This document shows, in pieces, positions 7,281 through 15,542 of a stretch of 41,235 nucleotides of DNA (positions are counted from its first letter, which is position 1; the number at the start of each line of letters is the position of its first letter). Made by a program: the position numbers and the translations under genes. The stretch lies in IMG/VR virus record IMGVR_UViG_3300031111_000017, positions 1 through 41,235 of that record; one strand, 5' to 3'. The notes under the pieces are model-generated. The model ran no database searches, was not told where the DNA came from, and was given only the letters and a program-made list of their open reading frames with translations. The DNA comes from a virus.

Positions 7281-7917
7281 GCGAATCGCACTGATACTCG
7301 CCGTTCTCGCGCTGACTGGATGTGTTGCGCCAGAGATTGACGTTATCCCCACGGCGACGGAATCGCGCCCACCTGTGTTCTCGAGCCACCTGCTGCTCAA
7401 CGGCATTCCCGGCGACGAATACCTGAGCGTTGCCATGCGGTATCTGGTTGACCTGCGCTATCGATCAGCAGACGAACGAGGGCCGTGGACGGGCGTATAC
7501 GATCCTGACGGCGACGTGGTAGAGGTCGTGAGTGTGCGGACGTGGATGCTGCTCTACGGCGAGTGGGTAGAGGACGCTGTGTTCTGCCCACCGTATGACG
7601 GCGGAATTCACGCCTGCTGGAGAGCTGGCGAGACGACATACATCGAGCCTGCGTTCGTTCTGTATCCAGGGACGGGGCGCTGGACATCTGACGGCGTGCT
7701 CGTGTGTCCATACCCAGAGACAGGCTACGCATCGCCGTTTCTCGGCTGGTATCCAATGCGCAGCGGCGAAGGGTGCTACTCGACGTGGCATCCACAGACG
7801 AGCTACAAGATTGGGGTTACTGCGACAGACGGACATAGCGTGGTGACGCACAACTACTACCTAACCATGGGCGCATCGCTGGGAGGGAATGCGAGCATCG
7901 CGAGGGAGGAAATGTGA
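7273..7917 (+). CDS. Lipoprotein, paralogue of the one at 36042
   Basis: 214 aa. Signal peptide MGRRIALILAVLALTGC with lipobox LTGC predicts a lipid-anchored Cys17. The body contains GVYDPDGDVVEV (Ig/PKD-like strand pattern) and then GEW-PPY-GG-YP-GY-GW landmarks that also occur in the same order in the lipoprotein at 36042. Phage lipoproteins typically act at the host envelope, for example in superinfection exclusion (inference). Expressed from the 6769 promoter block. Confidence 0.75.
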   Translation: MGRRIALILAVLALTGCVAPEIDVIPTATESRPPVFSSHLLLNGIPGDEYLSVAMRYLVDLRYRSADERGPWTGVYDPDGDVVEVVSVRTWMLLYGEWVEDAVFCPPYDGGIHACWRAGETTYIEPAFVLYPGTGRWTSDGVLVCPYPETGYASPFLGWYPMRSGEGCYSTWHPQTSYKIGVTATDGHSVVTHNYYLTMGASLGGNASIAREEM

Positions 7918-8009
7918 CTAGGCTGCGAGAGGCTATCGGAGATCTTCTCTGCTGGATAGGGCTACATCATCCGAAGGGGCAGATTTCGATGTTTGGAGGC
8001 GAAGAATGA
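7914..8009 (+). CDS. Possible 31-aa peptide
   Basis: GTG at 7914 overlaps the lipoprotein stop and the TGA at 8007-8009 overlaps the next ATG. A GGGAGG-type site lies upstream. The overlap at both ends is the only support. Confidence 0.4.
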   Translation: MTRLREAIGDLLCWIGLHHPKGQISMFGGEE

Positions 8010-8437
8010 GGGATGGAAAGAGAGTAGTCATCAGCGTTGTTTTGTCCGTGATATTTATTGTCCTGGCAGTGTCATCTGTTTTTATGGGCGTACTTCCACA
8101 ACGGCTGTTCTCGGATCCTATGGTGGCAGAGGAAGAATTCACGATAACGGACACTGGAATCGACATCGGAGACATAGAGTACTCGGACGATCTTGCTTTT
8201 GCCGAAGAGGATGAGGTATTCCTCACTATCGAGTGGGATCCGACAGTGGAGTTTGGTTCACATGATGAGCCGCTCGACCTAGCCTTCTATCTTCAGTCTG
8301 GCGAGGTCATTCTCTTCTCTACTGATGGCGAGATCACCTATCCAGATACCATGCCAGAGACAGCGCATGAGTTCCTAGACGCTCTGAATAGGGCGTTCAA
8401 GATGGGCTGGTGTCGATGCGAGAAGGAGGGCGAATGA
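8006..8437 (+). CDS. Membrane-anchored acidic protein
   Basis: 143 aa. A basic start then a hydrophobic segment (residues 8-28) forms an uncleaved anchor or signal peptide; the rest is strongly acidic and beta-rich. The last residues hold CRC. No family. Together with the preceding lipoprotein it suggests an envelope-directed block. Confidence 0.6.
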   Translation: MRDGKRVVISVVLSVIFIVLAVSSVFMGVLPQRLFSDPMVAEEEFTITDTGIDIGDIEYSDDLAFAEEDEVFLTIEWDPTVEFGSHDEPLDLAFYLQSGEVILFSTDGEITYPDTMPETAHEFLDALNRAFKMGWCRCEKEGE

Positions 8438-8544
8438 GCGATAAAGAGCGAGCGATTGCTGAGTGGGTTGGCTGGAGATGGAACAATCATGAGTTGATCG
8501 AACAGGACGAAGGCAAGAACGGCGCGGTACGAGGAGAAAGATGA
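8434..8544 (+). CDS. Small 36-aa phage protein
   Basis: ATG at 8434 overlaps the previous stop; AGAAGGAGGG just upstream is a strong ribosome site. The sequence sdKERAIAEWVGWRW resembles a common short phage peptide whose function is unknown. Confidence 0.6.
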   Translation: MSDKERAIAEWVGWRWNNHELIEQDEGKNGAVRGER

Positions 8545-8663
8545 ACCGGACACAGAATGTGGACGAACGGGGAATGATGGTGTACGCGCTGCGCGTACGG
8601 GTTTGTTCACCGTACAGGTGTTGCGACTCGCAACAAAAGAGTTCTAACGATGCGAAAGCGTGA
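8541..8663 (+). CDS. Doubtful 40-aa reading frame
   Basis: ATG at 8541 overlaps the previous stop, with GAGGAGAAAG upstream. However, the frame runs through two perfect inverted repeats, and its composition is not protein-like (scattered Cys and Arg). It may be a short coupled peptide or simply regulatory DNA. Confidence 0.25.
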   Translation: MNRTQNVDERGMMVYALRVRVCSPYRCCDSQQKSSNDAKA

Positions 8664-8713
8664 ACGGGACGGATTCAGTCCACTACTGCGTTTTCGCGCA
8701 TTCCATGGAATGC
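8582..8713. promoter_or_regulatory. Cluster of three perfect inverted repeats
   Basis: GTACGCGC-T-GCGCGTAC (8582-8598), TGTTGCGA-C-TCGCAACA (8619-8635) and the 16-bp palindrome GCATTCCATGGAATGC (8698-8713) lie just before the promoter at 8718. Palindromes of this size upstream of a promoter are typical dimeric-repressor operators. The third occurs again, identically, at 9732-9747. Confidence 0.6.
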
Positions 8714-8717
8714 CTGC

Positions 8718-8746
8718 TTGACTTCTGCTGCGGAGTATGCTAAGGT
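8718..8746 (+). promoter_or_regulatory. Sigma70-like promoter
   Basis: TTGACT (8718-8723), 17 bp, TAAGGT (8741-8746), with TG at the extended -10 position (tatgcTAAGGT). The predicted start near 8753 precedes AAGGAGG and the ATG at 8777. Drives the zinc-ribbon/AbrB-like gene block. Confidence 0.6.
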
Positions 8747-8776
8747 GGGTTATACAACAGCGCATAAGGAGGAAGG

Positions 8777-9136
8777 ATGAGCAACACAGAGGCGATGGCA
8801 AGTGTCGCACGATGCACGGCTGAAGGATTGAAGATCAGAGCAACGGCAGGCGAACCTGATGAGATCGCCGCCACGCTGGAAGCGCTAGACAAGTATCTAG
8901 GCGCATTTGCGCAGCCGACAGAGGATATGAAGTGTCTGAAATGCGGAACAGTCCAAACAGGGTTTGCTGCCCAGATGCTTGGGAGCGGATTCCAATGGGG
9001 GCTGCGGAATGGCGAAGGCGCTTGTGCCACATGCGGATGGCCCGCTCGTGGTTTTCATAACATCCCCGATGTTGGCACTCTGAACATGGTGCTCCAGTAT
9101 CACCCGGACTTTGTGCCCGAGGATCAGGACGAATGA
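8777..9136 (+). CDS. Zinc-ribbon protein
   Basis: 119 aa; AAGGAGG fixes the start. A helical N-terminal half (residues 1-48) leads to two knuckles, CLKCG near residue 53 and CATCGWPARG near 83. No known family; perhaps a regulator because it opens a block with two AbrB-like proteins. Confidence 0.65.
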   Translation: MSNTEAMASVARCTAEGLKIRATAGEPDEIAATLEALDKYLGAFAQPTEDMKCLKCGTVQTGFAAQMLGSGFQWGLRNGEGACATCGWPARGFHNIPDVGTLNMVLQYHPDFVPEDQDE

Positions 9137-9342
9137 TGAACCCCAAAGCCAACGAAACCAAAGTCCAGCAACGCCCTGACGGAACCTGTTGGGGCGTGTT
9201 CCCTGCATTCGTTCGTGACGAGATGGGGATGAAGGGCGGATCTCTCTTGCGGTGGACTCCGATGGGTGGAGGTCGCTGGCAAGTTGAGGTGTCCGGGTTC
9301 GAGGAGACGGTGAAGCGTGAACCAAAGGGAAGCGAGGATTGA
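9133..9342 (+). CDS. AbrB/MazE-like swapped-hairpin protein
   Basis: 69 aa. The core (dGTCWGVFPAFVRDEMGMKG, then L-R-W, then gRWQVEV) follows the AbrB/SpoVT pattern of strand, loop-helix, Gly-rich turn, strand. Members bind DNA as dimers, as regulators or antitoxins. No toxin is visible beside it. Coupled by ATGATG to the gene before. Confidence 0.5.
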   Translation: MMNPKANETKVQQRPDGTCWGVFPAFVRDEMGMKGGSLLRWTPMGGGRWQVEVSGFEETVKREPKGSED

Positions 9343-9522
9343 ATGGGGACATACAGACTTAGTGCTCGAGAATGGGATAATCCGACGCTCGTTGATGGTC
9401 GCTGGATCTCAATACGCCCCGAACGTGGAGCGGAGTTCACAGTATTCGAGTTCCCGACTATCGCTATACGGCTGGACGGCTACAGCCAGTTCGCGTTGGA
9501 CGTAAGGCGCAGGCTTGGATAG
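9343..9522 (+). CDS. Unknown 59-aa protein
   Basis: ATG at 9343 directly after the previous stop, with GCGAGGA about 8 bases upstream. Beta-rich and aromatic (rWISIRP, FTVFEFPTIAIRL). No family. Confidence 0.55.
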   Translation: MGTYRLSAREWDNPTLVDGRWISIRPERGAEFTVFEFPTIAIRLDGYSQFALDVRRRLG

Positions 9523-9531
9523 GGAGAGTGG

Positions 9532-9828
9532 GTGCGCTGCACCGCTGGTTTCTCGTATTATTCCATGGAAATGCCAACCCTGCGCATCCGCAAAGTGACG
9601 AGGAAGAGGAAGGGAAAGCCTGATGTCGTCGAGTACGTCTGCACCTTCCCCAAGGAGATCGCAGAGCAATTCCGCCTTGTGGACAAGACTTTCGAGGTAT
9701 TGGCGCACGATCGCAACCACATCCTATTGAAGCATTCCATGGAATGCGGAATCGATTCTAAGGGGTCGCAAATCGCCTCAAACGACCATGGCGCACCTGA
9801 ACACGGACAGATGACGCTCTTTCCGTAA
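9532..9828 (+). CDS. AbrB-like DNA-binding protein candidate
   Basis: 98 aa from GTG 9532 with AGGGAG upstream; an ATG at 9565 is the alternative, and the palindrome TTCCATGGAA covers that codon. Residues about 30-60 (YVCTFPKEIAEQFRLVDKTF) have the AbrB-like strand-helix-strand shape. A second identical 16-bp palindrome lies inside the gene at 9732-9747, so the gene may be a target or source of the regulator that binds it (inference). Confidence 0.5.
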   Translation: MRCTAGFSYYSMEMPTLRIRKVTRKRKGKPDVVEYVCTFPKEIAEQFRLVDKTFEVLAHDRNHILLKHSMECGIDSKGSQIASNDHGAPEHGQMTLFP

Positions 9829-9841
9829 CCCCTAACCGCCC

Positions 9842-9871
9842 TTGACTTTGATCCCGACTTAGTCGTATACT
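9842..9871 (+). promoter_or_regulatory. Strong sigma70-like promoter for the structural operon
   Basis: TTGACT (9842-9847), 18 bp, TATACT (9866-9871). It lies in the 128-base gap between 9828 and 9957. Predicted start near 9878, only about 33 bases before a terminator. Confidence 0.75.
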
Positions 9872-9887
9872 TCTGATTGAGACTAGA

Positions 9888-9941
9888 ATGCGCGCGACGC
9901 GCATGTCTGACCGTCTGCTAACCGCAGGCGGTTTTTTCTTT
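9888..9941 (+). terminator. Leader hairpin and promoter-proximal terminator
   Basis: First hairpin ATGCGCG-cga-CGCGCAT (9888-9904). Second: CCGTCTGC, loop taacc, GCAGGCGG (9911-9931) with one G-U pair, then TTTTTT. Transcripts from the 9842 promoter would stop after about 60 nt unless antiterminated. It sits between the promoter and the portal gene, so it can gate late gene expression. Confidence 0.8.
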
Positions 9942-9956
9942 TGCTTCGGGGGTGTA

Positions 9957-11936
9957 ATGGGGGTAGGTCAATCCGCAATTGACGCGATCGCACGATGGGC
10001 AGTCCGACGAAGCTCTTACGCTCCGTCGGCTCCTCGCGTTGATGGCGGCTCGGTTTCCGGTATGCCGTTATGGTCTGACTGGTCAACCGAACGTGCGATC
10101 AAGGACGGCTACAAAGCCCACTATGCGCTCTACGCGGTGACCTCCGATCTAGCTTCGTGTATACGCTCCGTTCCGTGGAATCTCTATCGCCGGACGACTG
10201 ACGGTGCGGAGGTTGTTGATACTCACCCGCTGGCTGAGTTCATCCGGCGACCAAACGGGCAGGAGACGTGGGGTGCGCTGATGGAGGCATGGGACACATA
10301 CAAGTCCCTTTCCGGCAATGCTTACGGGCTTGTGAGTCAAGCCGGCGACAGCGTGCAGGTATGGAAGTTGCGACCGGACAGGATGAAGCCCATCCCTGAC
10401 AAGAAGGGATACGTCGCCAGGTGGGAGTACACCGTGGATGGTGCGCCGGACTACTTCAAGCCGGAAGACATCCTGCACTTCAAGTTCTTCGATCCTGGCA
10501 ACGACCATCTGGGAATGGCTCCGCTTCAAGCGGCTGCGCATCTGATAGACACGTCAAACGCAGGGATTGGATCGAACAAGGCGCTTGTGAACAACCTCGG
10601 CCGGCCTGGTGGTATGTTCAACCCAGACGGATCAGTTCCGCCGTTGAGCGAAGAGCAGCTTAGTAGCTGGGTCAAGTCGATCAAGGCACAGACGACGGGG
10701 AAGAATCGCGGTCAGTACCTTGTCAATCCATTTGCTGCGAGTTTCCAGCACTTTGAGTTCACTCCGGTTGAGCTGGACTACCTGAACAGTTTCGTCACCT
10801 ACGAGAACGGTATCTACAAGGCGTTCCACGTGCTACCCGAGGCGATGGGCGCTGAATCCACATACGAGAACAAACGATGGGCCATTCGCGAGAAGTGGAA
10901 TGGGCCGGTGACCACTCGATTGAGAGAGATGCGCGGTGTATTGAATCACCGCTTTAGCGATGCCTTTGGGACGGCATATCCGGCGGCGGTCGGGGATCTG
11001 TATTTGGACTACGACCTGACCGATACGCCGGCAGTGCAGGAACAGCGCAAGGAACTGATTGAGGCCGCGAACAAGGTATGGGCGATGGGCGTTCCTTGGG
11101 ACGTGATCGATCGCGAGATGGATCTTGGATTCGGTCCGCAACCTGGTGGCGACACAGGCTACATCTCCTCAATGACGTTGCCCGTTGGCGCATCACCTGT
11201 AACTGAAAGCCGTTCAAAGCTGCCTGACGACCATCGAGCTGCGTATTGGAGAGCTACCGACCGCCGCAAGCAGGGGTGGGAACGTGGGGTAGCCGAGAAG
11301 GCGAAGGATCTGTTTGCGGCGGAACGTGGCACTGTCGTCAAAGCCATTGAAGGCGGAACGCTCGACGTGGAATACCTGATTGACGCGAACCGCGAGGCGT
11401 GGGAGCGGCTTCTCTACGCCGTATACAGGGCGATCATCGAGGACTTCGGGCTCATTGTGAACACCCAACTCACGGGGCGCGCAGACGGTGACTTCGATCC
11501 GTGGACGGACCACATCCAAGACTTCGTGACGAGACGGACGGCGGAGCAAGTGACGCTCATTCAAACGACCACGAAGGATGCCATCCGCAAGGTTGTTCTC
11601 TCTGGGGTCAACGACGGGCTGTCCATCACAAAGATCGCGCGACAGGTCCGCGAGTCGATGGAGAACGCGAGCGTATACAGATCAGTAATGATTGCCCGCA
11701 CGGAAGTCCACGCGGCGGCGGGGTACGCGATGCACGAGTCCGCGAAGCAATCAGGCGTAGCGCAGGAGAAGCACTGGCTCGATTCCGGCGACGAGCGGGT
11801 GAGGGATTCCCACGCAGGCAACACGGCGGCGGGTTGGATTCGATTCGACGAAGCATATCCAAACGGTGCGATGTATCCCGGCGACGGGACGGACGACATC
11901 AATTGCAGATGCACCGAGATGTATAGGGCGGGGTGA
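9957..11936 (+). CDS. Portal protein fused to MuF-like head morphogenesis domain
   Basis: 659 aa. The start at 9957 follows CGGGGGTG; earlier in-frame starts lie inside the terminator. Residues 1-390 are an HK97-type portal (pWNLYRR, hPLAEFIRRPN, gNAYGLV, fDPGNDHLGMAPLQAA, N-rw-IrEKWNGPV). Residues roughly 430-659 are MuF-like: a helical stretch, then iARTEVHAAAGYAM and a C-terminus with wLDSGDERVRDSH and DDINCRCTEM. Portal and MuF are often separate; the fusion is known in some HK97-like phages. The portal ring is the DNA channel and MuF a minor internal head protein. Confidence 0.92.
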   Translation: MGVGQSAIDAIARWAVRRSSYAPSAPRVDGGSVSGMPLWSDWSTERAIKDGYKAHYALYAVTSDLASCIRSVPWNLYRRTTDGAEVVDTHPLAEFIRRPNGQETWGALMEAWDTYKSLSGNAYGLVSQAGDSVQVWKLRPDRMKPIPDKKGYVARWEYTVDGAPDYFKPEDILHFKFFDPGNDHLGMAPLQAAAHLIDTSNAGIGSNKALVNNLGRPGGMFNPDGSVPPLSEEQLSSWVKSIKAQTTGKNRGQYLVNPFAASFQHFEFTPVELDYLNSFVTYENGIYKAFHVLPEAMGAESTYENKRWAIREKWNGPVTTRLREMRGVLNHRFSDAFGTAYPAAVGDLYLDYDLTDTPAVQEQRKELIEAANKVWAMGVPWDVIDREMDLGFGPQPGGDTGYISSMTLPVGASPVTESRSKLPDDHRAAYWRATDRRKQGWERGVAEKAKDLFAAERGTVVKAIEGGTLDVEYLIDANREAWERLLYAVYRAIIEDFGLIVNTQLTGRADGDFDPWTDHIQDFVTRRTAEQVTLIQTTTKDAIRKVVLSGVNDGLSITKIARQVRESMENASVYRSVMIARTEVHAAAGYAMHESAKQSGVAQEKHWLDSGDERVRDSHAGNTAAGWIRFDEAYPNGAMYPGDGTDDINCRCTEMYRAG

Positions 11937-11940
11937 CGAG

Positions 11941-12714
11941 ATGCTAGTACGAGCTTACAAGATGCAGGTGCGCGAGACGGGCGACGAGGGAACGTTTACC
12001 GCTTACGCATCCGTCTTCGGGAATGTGGATTCATACGGGACAGTTATCGACAAGGGCGCATTCAAGCGGACGATTGATCACAACGACGGGGCGTTTCCGC
12101 TTCTGTTCTTCCATGACCCAACAAGGCCCATTGGCATGACGCTTGCCGAAGAGGATTCAAAGGGCTTGCTGGTTCGCGGAACGATAGACCTGGACATCCC
12201 AGATGGGCGAATGACCCACAGCGGCATGAAGAAGGGGTACATCGATCGCATGTCGATCGGGTTTGACGTCAAGGATGAATACAAGCAAGACGACGTTCCG
12301 CACTACAGGGAAGTCAGTCTGTGGGAAGACTCGCTGATCACGCGCAACTTCGCGGCCAACGATCAAGCCTTGGTCGTTGACGTTCGTGCTGCGTGCGGCG
12401 GATTGCAGAGGATGAACGCGGCCATTCGCAAGGGCGCAGAGGATGACTTGCGTGCGGCGATGGCAGAGCTGCGCACTCTGCTTGGACCGGAGGACGGCGA
12501 CGGACCTCCGGACGAGTTTGCCGACTTTATGGCAGAGACGCGCGGGCAACTGAAGGAACTAACGGCACTCCTGACGAAAGAAGGCTCGGCGCTGTCCACC
12601 CTTCTCGTTTCGGACTCGCCATCCGAAGGAAGCGAACCGCAAGAGCACTCGCTTCTGGATGAGCTACGCGCATACCGCGCAAAGCTCGACAAGACATTAG
12701 TTGAAACGAGGTGA
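11941..12714 (+). CDS. HK97-type prohead protease
   Basis: 257 aa from ATG 11941. S78-like fold: gtFTAYASVFGNVDSYG near residues 18-34, catalytic His58 in FFHDPTRPIG, and Ser105 in DRMSIGFDV. It trims the scaffold part of the capsid protein during maturation. The C-terminal third is acidic and helical, probably a scaffold-like tail. It overlaps the capsid gene region by upstream GTG choices; four bases separate it from the portal stop. Confidence 0.9.
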   Translation: MLVRAYKMQVRETGDEGTFTAYASVFGNVDSYGTVIDKGAFKRTIDHNDGAFPLLFFHDPTRPIGMTLAEEDSKGLLVRGTIDLDIPDGRMTHSGMKKGYIDRMSIGFDVKDEYKQDDVPHYREVSLWEDSLITRNFAANDQALVVDVRAACGGLQRMNAAIRKGAEDDLRAAMAELRTLLGPEDGDGPPDEFADFMAETRGQLKELTALLTKEGSALSTLLVSDSPSEGSEPQEHSLLDELRAYRAKLDKTLVETR

Positions 12715-12719
12715 GGGGA

Positions 12720-14048
12720 ATGGCAGAGATGAGTTCTGTCGTACAAGTCCAGCAGGAATTCAAACCTGTAATGGAAGAGTTGAACCTTCGCGTGAAAGAG
12801 CTTCGAGACCTCCAGGGGAAACTCGAGCAGGAGCGCGAGGAGTTTGGCGAGGGTCTGTCCGAGACGCAGGCCAGCATTGAGAAACTTGAGACTCGCATTG
12901 GCGAGTTGTCTGAGCAGCAGCGCAAGCTGAACGAGGAATTCCACGCGCCTAGGCTGTCGAACGAAGAGCAGAAGGCAGTGGATCGTGACGAGGAGCTTTC
13001 GTTGTTCTTCAAGCAGCTGCGCTACGCAGCGGGCGCAGGAGACAAGCTGACGGAAGAGGAACGAGGGAAGCTGTATCCGGATGGTCGGCGCTACTCGATC
13101 CCTACCGAGCGTGGGCAATGGCGTTCGATGCAACCAGAGCAGGCGCGTGCGCTTGTTGAGAACACGACGGGGCAGATTCTCGTTCCTGAATCGCTGGATC
13201 GAGCAATCATCCAGTCGGTTGAAGAGACGAGCATTGTGCGCCCGTTGGCCACCGTCCGAACTGTTGGTGTGGACCGCGAGCGATACCGGAAGATGACGCA
13301 GTTCTCGGTTTCCTACGGTGAGGCTCTTGAGTTGGGCGGATCTGTTTCCACTTCGGACACGACGCCGACTGAGCACTATCAGTACATCGAGGATGGGTAT
13401 GGGCTTACCTGGCTCGGTGTGAATGAGTTGATGGACTCTGACGTCAACCTGCAGCAGTTCATCATCCAGTCGTTTGCGCGAGCGAAGCGCGAGACGGAAG
13501 ACGAGAAGTTCCTGACGGGTTCAGGCCATGCGAGCTTTGAACCGGAGGGGCTGATTGACTCTTCGACGATCACGGCGGTTGAGGCAGCCAACGCATCATC
13601 GATCACGTTTGAAGACCTGATCGACGTGACGTATGGCTACGAGGACTCGAGCTCAACGCCGTTGAAGGATGTCTACCGACGCAATGGCGTCTACTTCATG
13701 CACCCATTCACCGAGCTCGCTGTGATGAAGATTCGCGGCGACGGCGGCGGTGGTGCAGGAACTGGCGACTTTGTGTGGCAGCCGGCAGTCACTGCAGGCA
13801 ATCCCAACACGATTTGGGGTCACAGCCTCTATACGTCAACCAACATCAGCCAAGTCGGAACTGGCAACGATTCCGTGTGGTTTGGTGACGTGCGAAGCTG
13901 CTACAGGATTCTCGATCGCATGGGAATGACGATGCAGCGGTTGGTTGAAGTCCAGGCGACGGCGGGGCTTGTTGGCTTCCTGTTCAAGTTCAGGAATACG
14001 GGCGGAATCATCCGAGATGAAGCAGCTCGGATTCTCCAGCATCCGTAG
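12720..14048 (+). CDS. HK97-type major capsid protein
   Basis: 442 aa. ATG 12720 after GGTGAGGGG; an in-frame GTG at 12711 overlaps the protease stop. Residues 1-90 form a long coiled coil, the delta/scaffold domain removed by the protease. The rest follows the HK97 fold: vPESLDRAIIQSVEETSIVR, an E-loop region, gVNELMDSDVNLQQF, and a P-domain end with GNPNTIWGHSLYTS and wFGDVRSCYRI. Confidence 0.93.
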   Translation: MAEMSSVVQVQQEFKPVMEELNLRVKELRDLQGKLEQEREEFGEGLSETQASIEKLETRIGELSEQQRKLNEEFHAPRLSNEEQKAVDRDEELSLFFKQLRYAAGAGDKLTEEERGKLYPDGRRYSIPTERGQWRSMQPEQARALVENTTGQILVPESLDRAIIQSVEETSIVRPLATVRTVGVDRERYRKMTQFSVSYGEALELGGSVSTSDTTPTEHYQYIEDGYGLTWLGVNELMDSDVNLQQFIIQSFARAKRETEDEKFLTGSGHASFEPEGLIDSSTITAVEAANASSITFEDLIDVTYGYEDSSSTPLKDVYRRNGVYFMHPFTELAVMKIRGDGGGGAGTGDFVWQPAVTAGNPNTIWGHSLYTSTNISQVGTGNDSVWFGDVRSCYRILDRMGMTMQRLVEVQATAGLVGFLFKFRNTGGIIRDEAARILQHP

Positions 14049-14057
14049 GGGGCGACA

Positions 14058-15317
14058 ATGAAGAAGAAACTACACATTTACGTGTTTGTGGGGCTGGCGA
14101 TCCTCTTCGCGGGGATCCTGGCCTTTGGTGACATCCAGACACGCTTCGACCCTGACGACGACGGCCACGAGCTGCACTTCGACGATGGGAACGAGCTTGT
14201 CTTTGGAACGGGTGACGATGCGAACCTGGTATGGGAAGACGGCGACGCGAACGCGAACTATCTCGCGATCGAGCTTCCTACTGGCGGGTCTGTGAACGTG
14301 CCTGTGCTCGGTGTGGGGATTGGGCTTGACGATGTTGACCTTGGGCTGTTCAACGGCGAGACGTTCCCTGGCATCTTCTTGATGGACGCGGATCGTGACT
14401 CTTACGTTGCTCTGACGTGGGCATCTGACGATAACCCGGAGATCGAGGTCGGCGGTGTTGCATCTACGATCACGATTCCTGGCATTTCCGGCTACACGCT
14501 CAACGACGATACCGACTTCAGCTTTGGCACGAGTGACCCTGTTGACTTTGAGTGGACAACGGCAGACGCCAACGCGAACTGCCTGATCATCGATATGCCA
14601 GCAGGCGGTGCAACAGACGTTCCGGGCTTCGGTCTGGTGACAGCAGACGCCGACTTCGGCTACTTCAACGGCTATACCGCTCCGTTCTTCTTCATCGAAG
14701 ACGACGACGGGGATAGCTGGGTATCTCTTGAGTGGGCGGGAGACGACGTGCCTTCAATCAACGCTGGCGGATCGGCTACATATGTTCGCGTCGTTACCGG
14801 AATGACGTTTGGTGTTGACGACACTGATGTTGACGTTCAGTGGTTCGGCGAGACTTCCGGAGACTACGTTCTGTTCGACGGATCTGCAGATACCGTCGAG
14901 TTTGAGGACATCACGCTGTCCATTATGGATGACACGCTCATCTCATTGGGTGACGGTGATGACTGGACGATCGAATACGACGAAAACGGAACGGACCAAG
15001 GGCGCATCACCGGCGACACGATCTTTGAGGACACGGTAACGGTTGGCGCGGCGAAGCTGACGATGACGGGAACTGGCGCGACGTGGGATCCGGCAGAGTT
15101 GGCAGATGGCGCACAGGAGGCCAAGGACTTCACCGTAACAGGTGCGGCTCTTGGCGATGCTGCGTTCGCTGGTGCTGGTGTTGACGTAACGGATCTGCTC
15201 GTTTCCTGCACGGTGACTGCCGCCGATACGGTGACGGTTGTTCTTGCGAACGAGACGGGTGCGCCTGTCAATCTGGCGTCCTCGACGTGGTACGTCTACG
15301 TGATCTTGGACGACTGA
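14058..15317 (+). CDS. Acidic repeat protein with signal peptide; candidate head decoration
   Basis: 419 aa. The N-terminus (MKKKLHIYVFVGLAILFAGI...) is a typical signal peptide or anchor. Two repeats of about 100 residues follow (40-141 and 150-247; shared landmarks FGT-D, W-DANAN, P-GG, D-G-FNG, W-DD-P-I), then a partial third (249-285). The C-terminal about 65 residues (GAALGDAAFAGAGVDV, then TVTVVLANETG) resemble a beta domain common in phage capsid-surface proteins. Very rich in Asp and almost free of Lys after the signal. Position right after the capsid suggests decoration, but the signal peptide suggests export. Function open. Confidence 0.65.
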   Translation: MKKKLHIYVFVGLAILFAGILAFGDIQTRFDPDDDGHELHFDDGNELVFGTGDDANLVWEDGDANANYLAIELPTGGSVNVPVLGVGIGLDDVDLGLFNGETFPGIFLMDADRDSYVALTWASDDNPEIEVGGVASTITIPGISGYTLNDDTDFSFGTSDPVDFEWTTADANANCLIIDMPAGGATDVPGFGLVTADADFGYFNGYTAPFFFIEDDDGDSWVSLEWAGDDVPSINAGGSATYVRVVTGMTFGVDDTDVDVQWFGETSGDYVLFDGSADTVEFEDITLSIMDDTLISLGDGDDWTIEYDENGTDQGRITGDTIFEDTVTVGAAKLTMTGTGATWDPAELADGAQEAKDFTVTGAALGDAAFAGAGVDVTDLLVSCTVTAADTVTVVLANETGAPVNLASSTWYVYVILDD

Positions 15318-15541
15318 TGTCTGAGTACAGCAAGAAGCACAAGGTTCGTCTGCTAGTGGACACATACGACCACAATGCGGGAGAGGTAGTCGAAGCTGAC
15401 TACCTCACCGCTCATGCTTGGGTGAAAGCCCATCAAGCAGAGTTCGTTGTGGCCGCTCCGAAACGGGCGAAGGCTGCGCCAAAGAACATGGCAAAGGTTG
15501 CGCCTGAGAACAAGGCAAAGGAACCGGAAGTAGAGGAGTAG
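15317..15541 (+). CDS. Small head-region protein
   Basis: 74 aa. N-terminal half kVRLLVDTYDHNAGEVVEAD matches the short phage proteins that often follow the capsid gene; the tail repeats Ala-Lys-Pro units (KRAKAAPKNMAKVAPENKAK). ATG overlaps the previous stop. Ends in Glu-Glu-stop, whose codons form the ribosome site of the next gene. Confidence 0.55.
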   Translation: MSEYSKKHKVRLLVDTYDHNAGEVVEADYLTAHAWVKAHQAEFVVAAPKRAKAAPKNMAKVAPENKAKEPEVEE

Positions 15542-15542
15542 C

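Noticed and set aside
12363-13376. 337-codon - strand frame opposite protease and capsid genes
   Set aside because: Leu/Arg-rich mirror of the coiled-coil coding sequence; would be the only large minus-strand gene.
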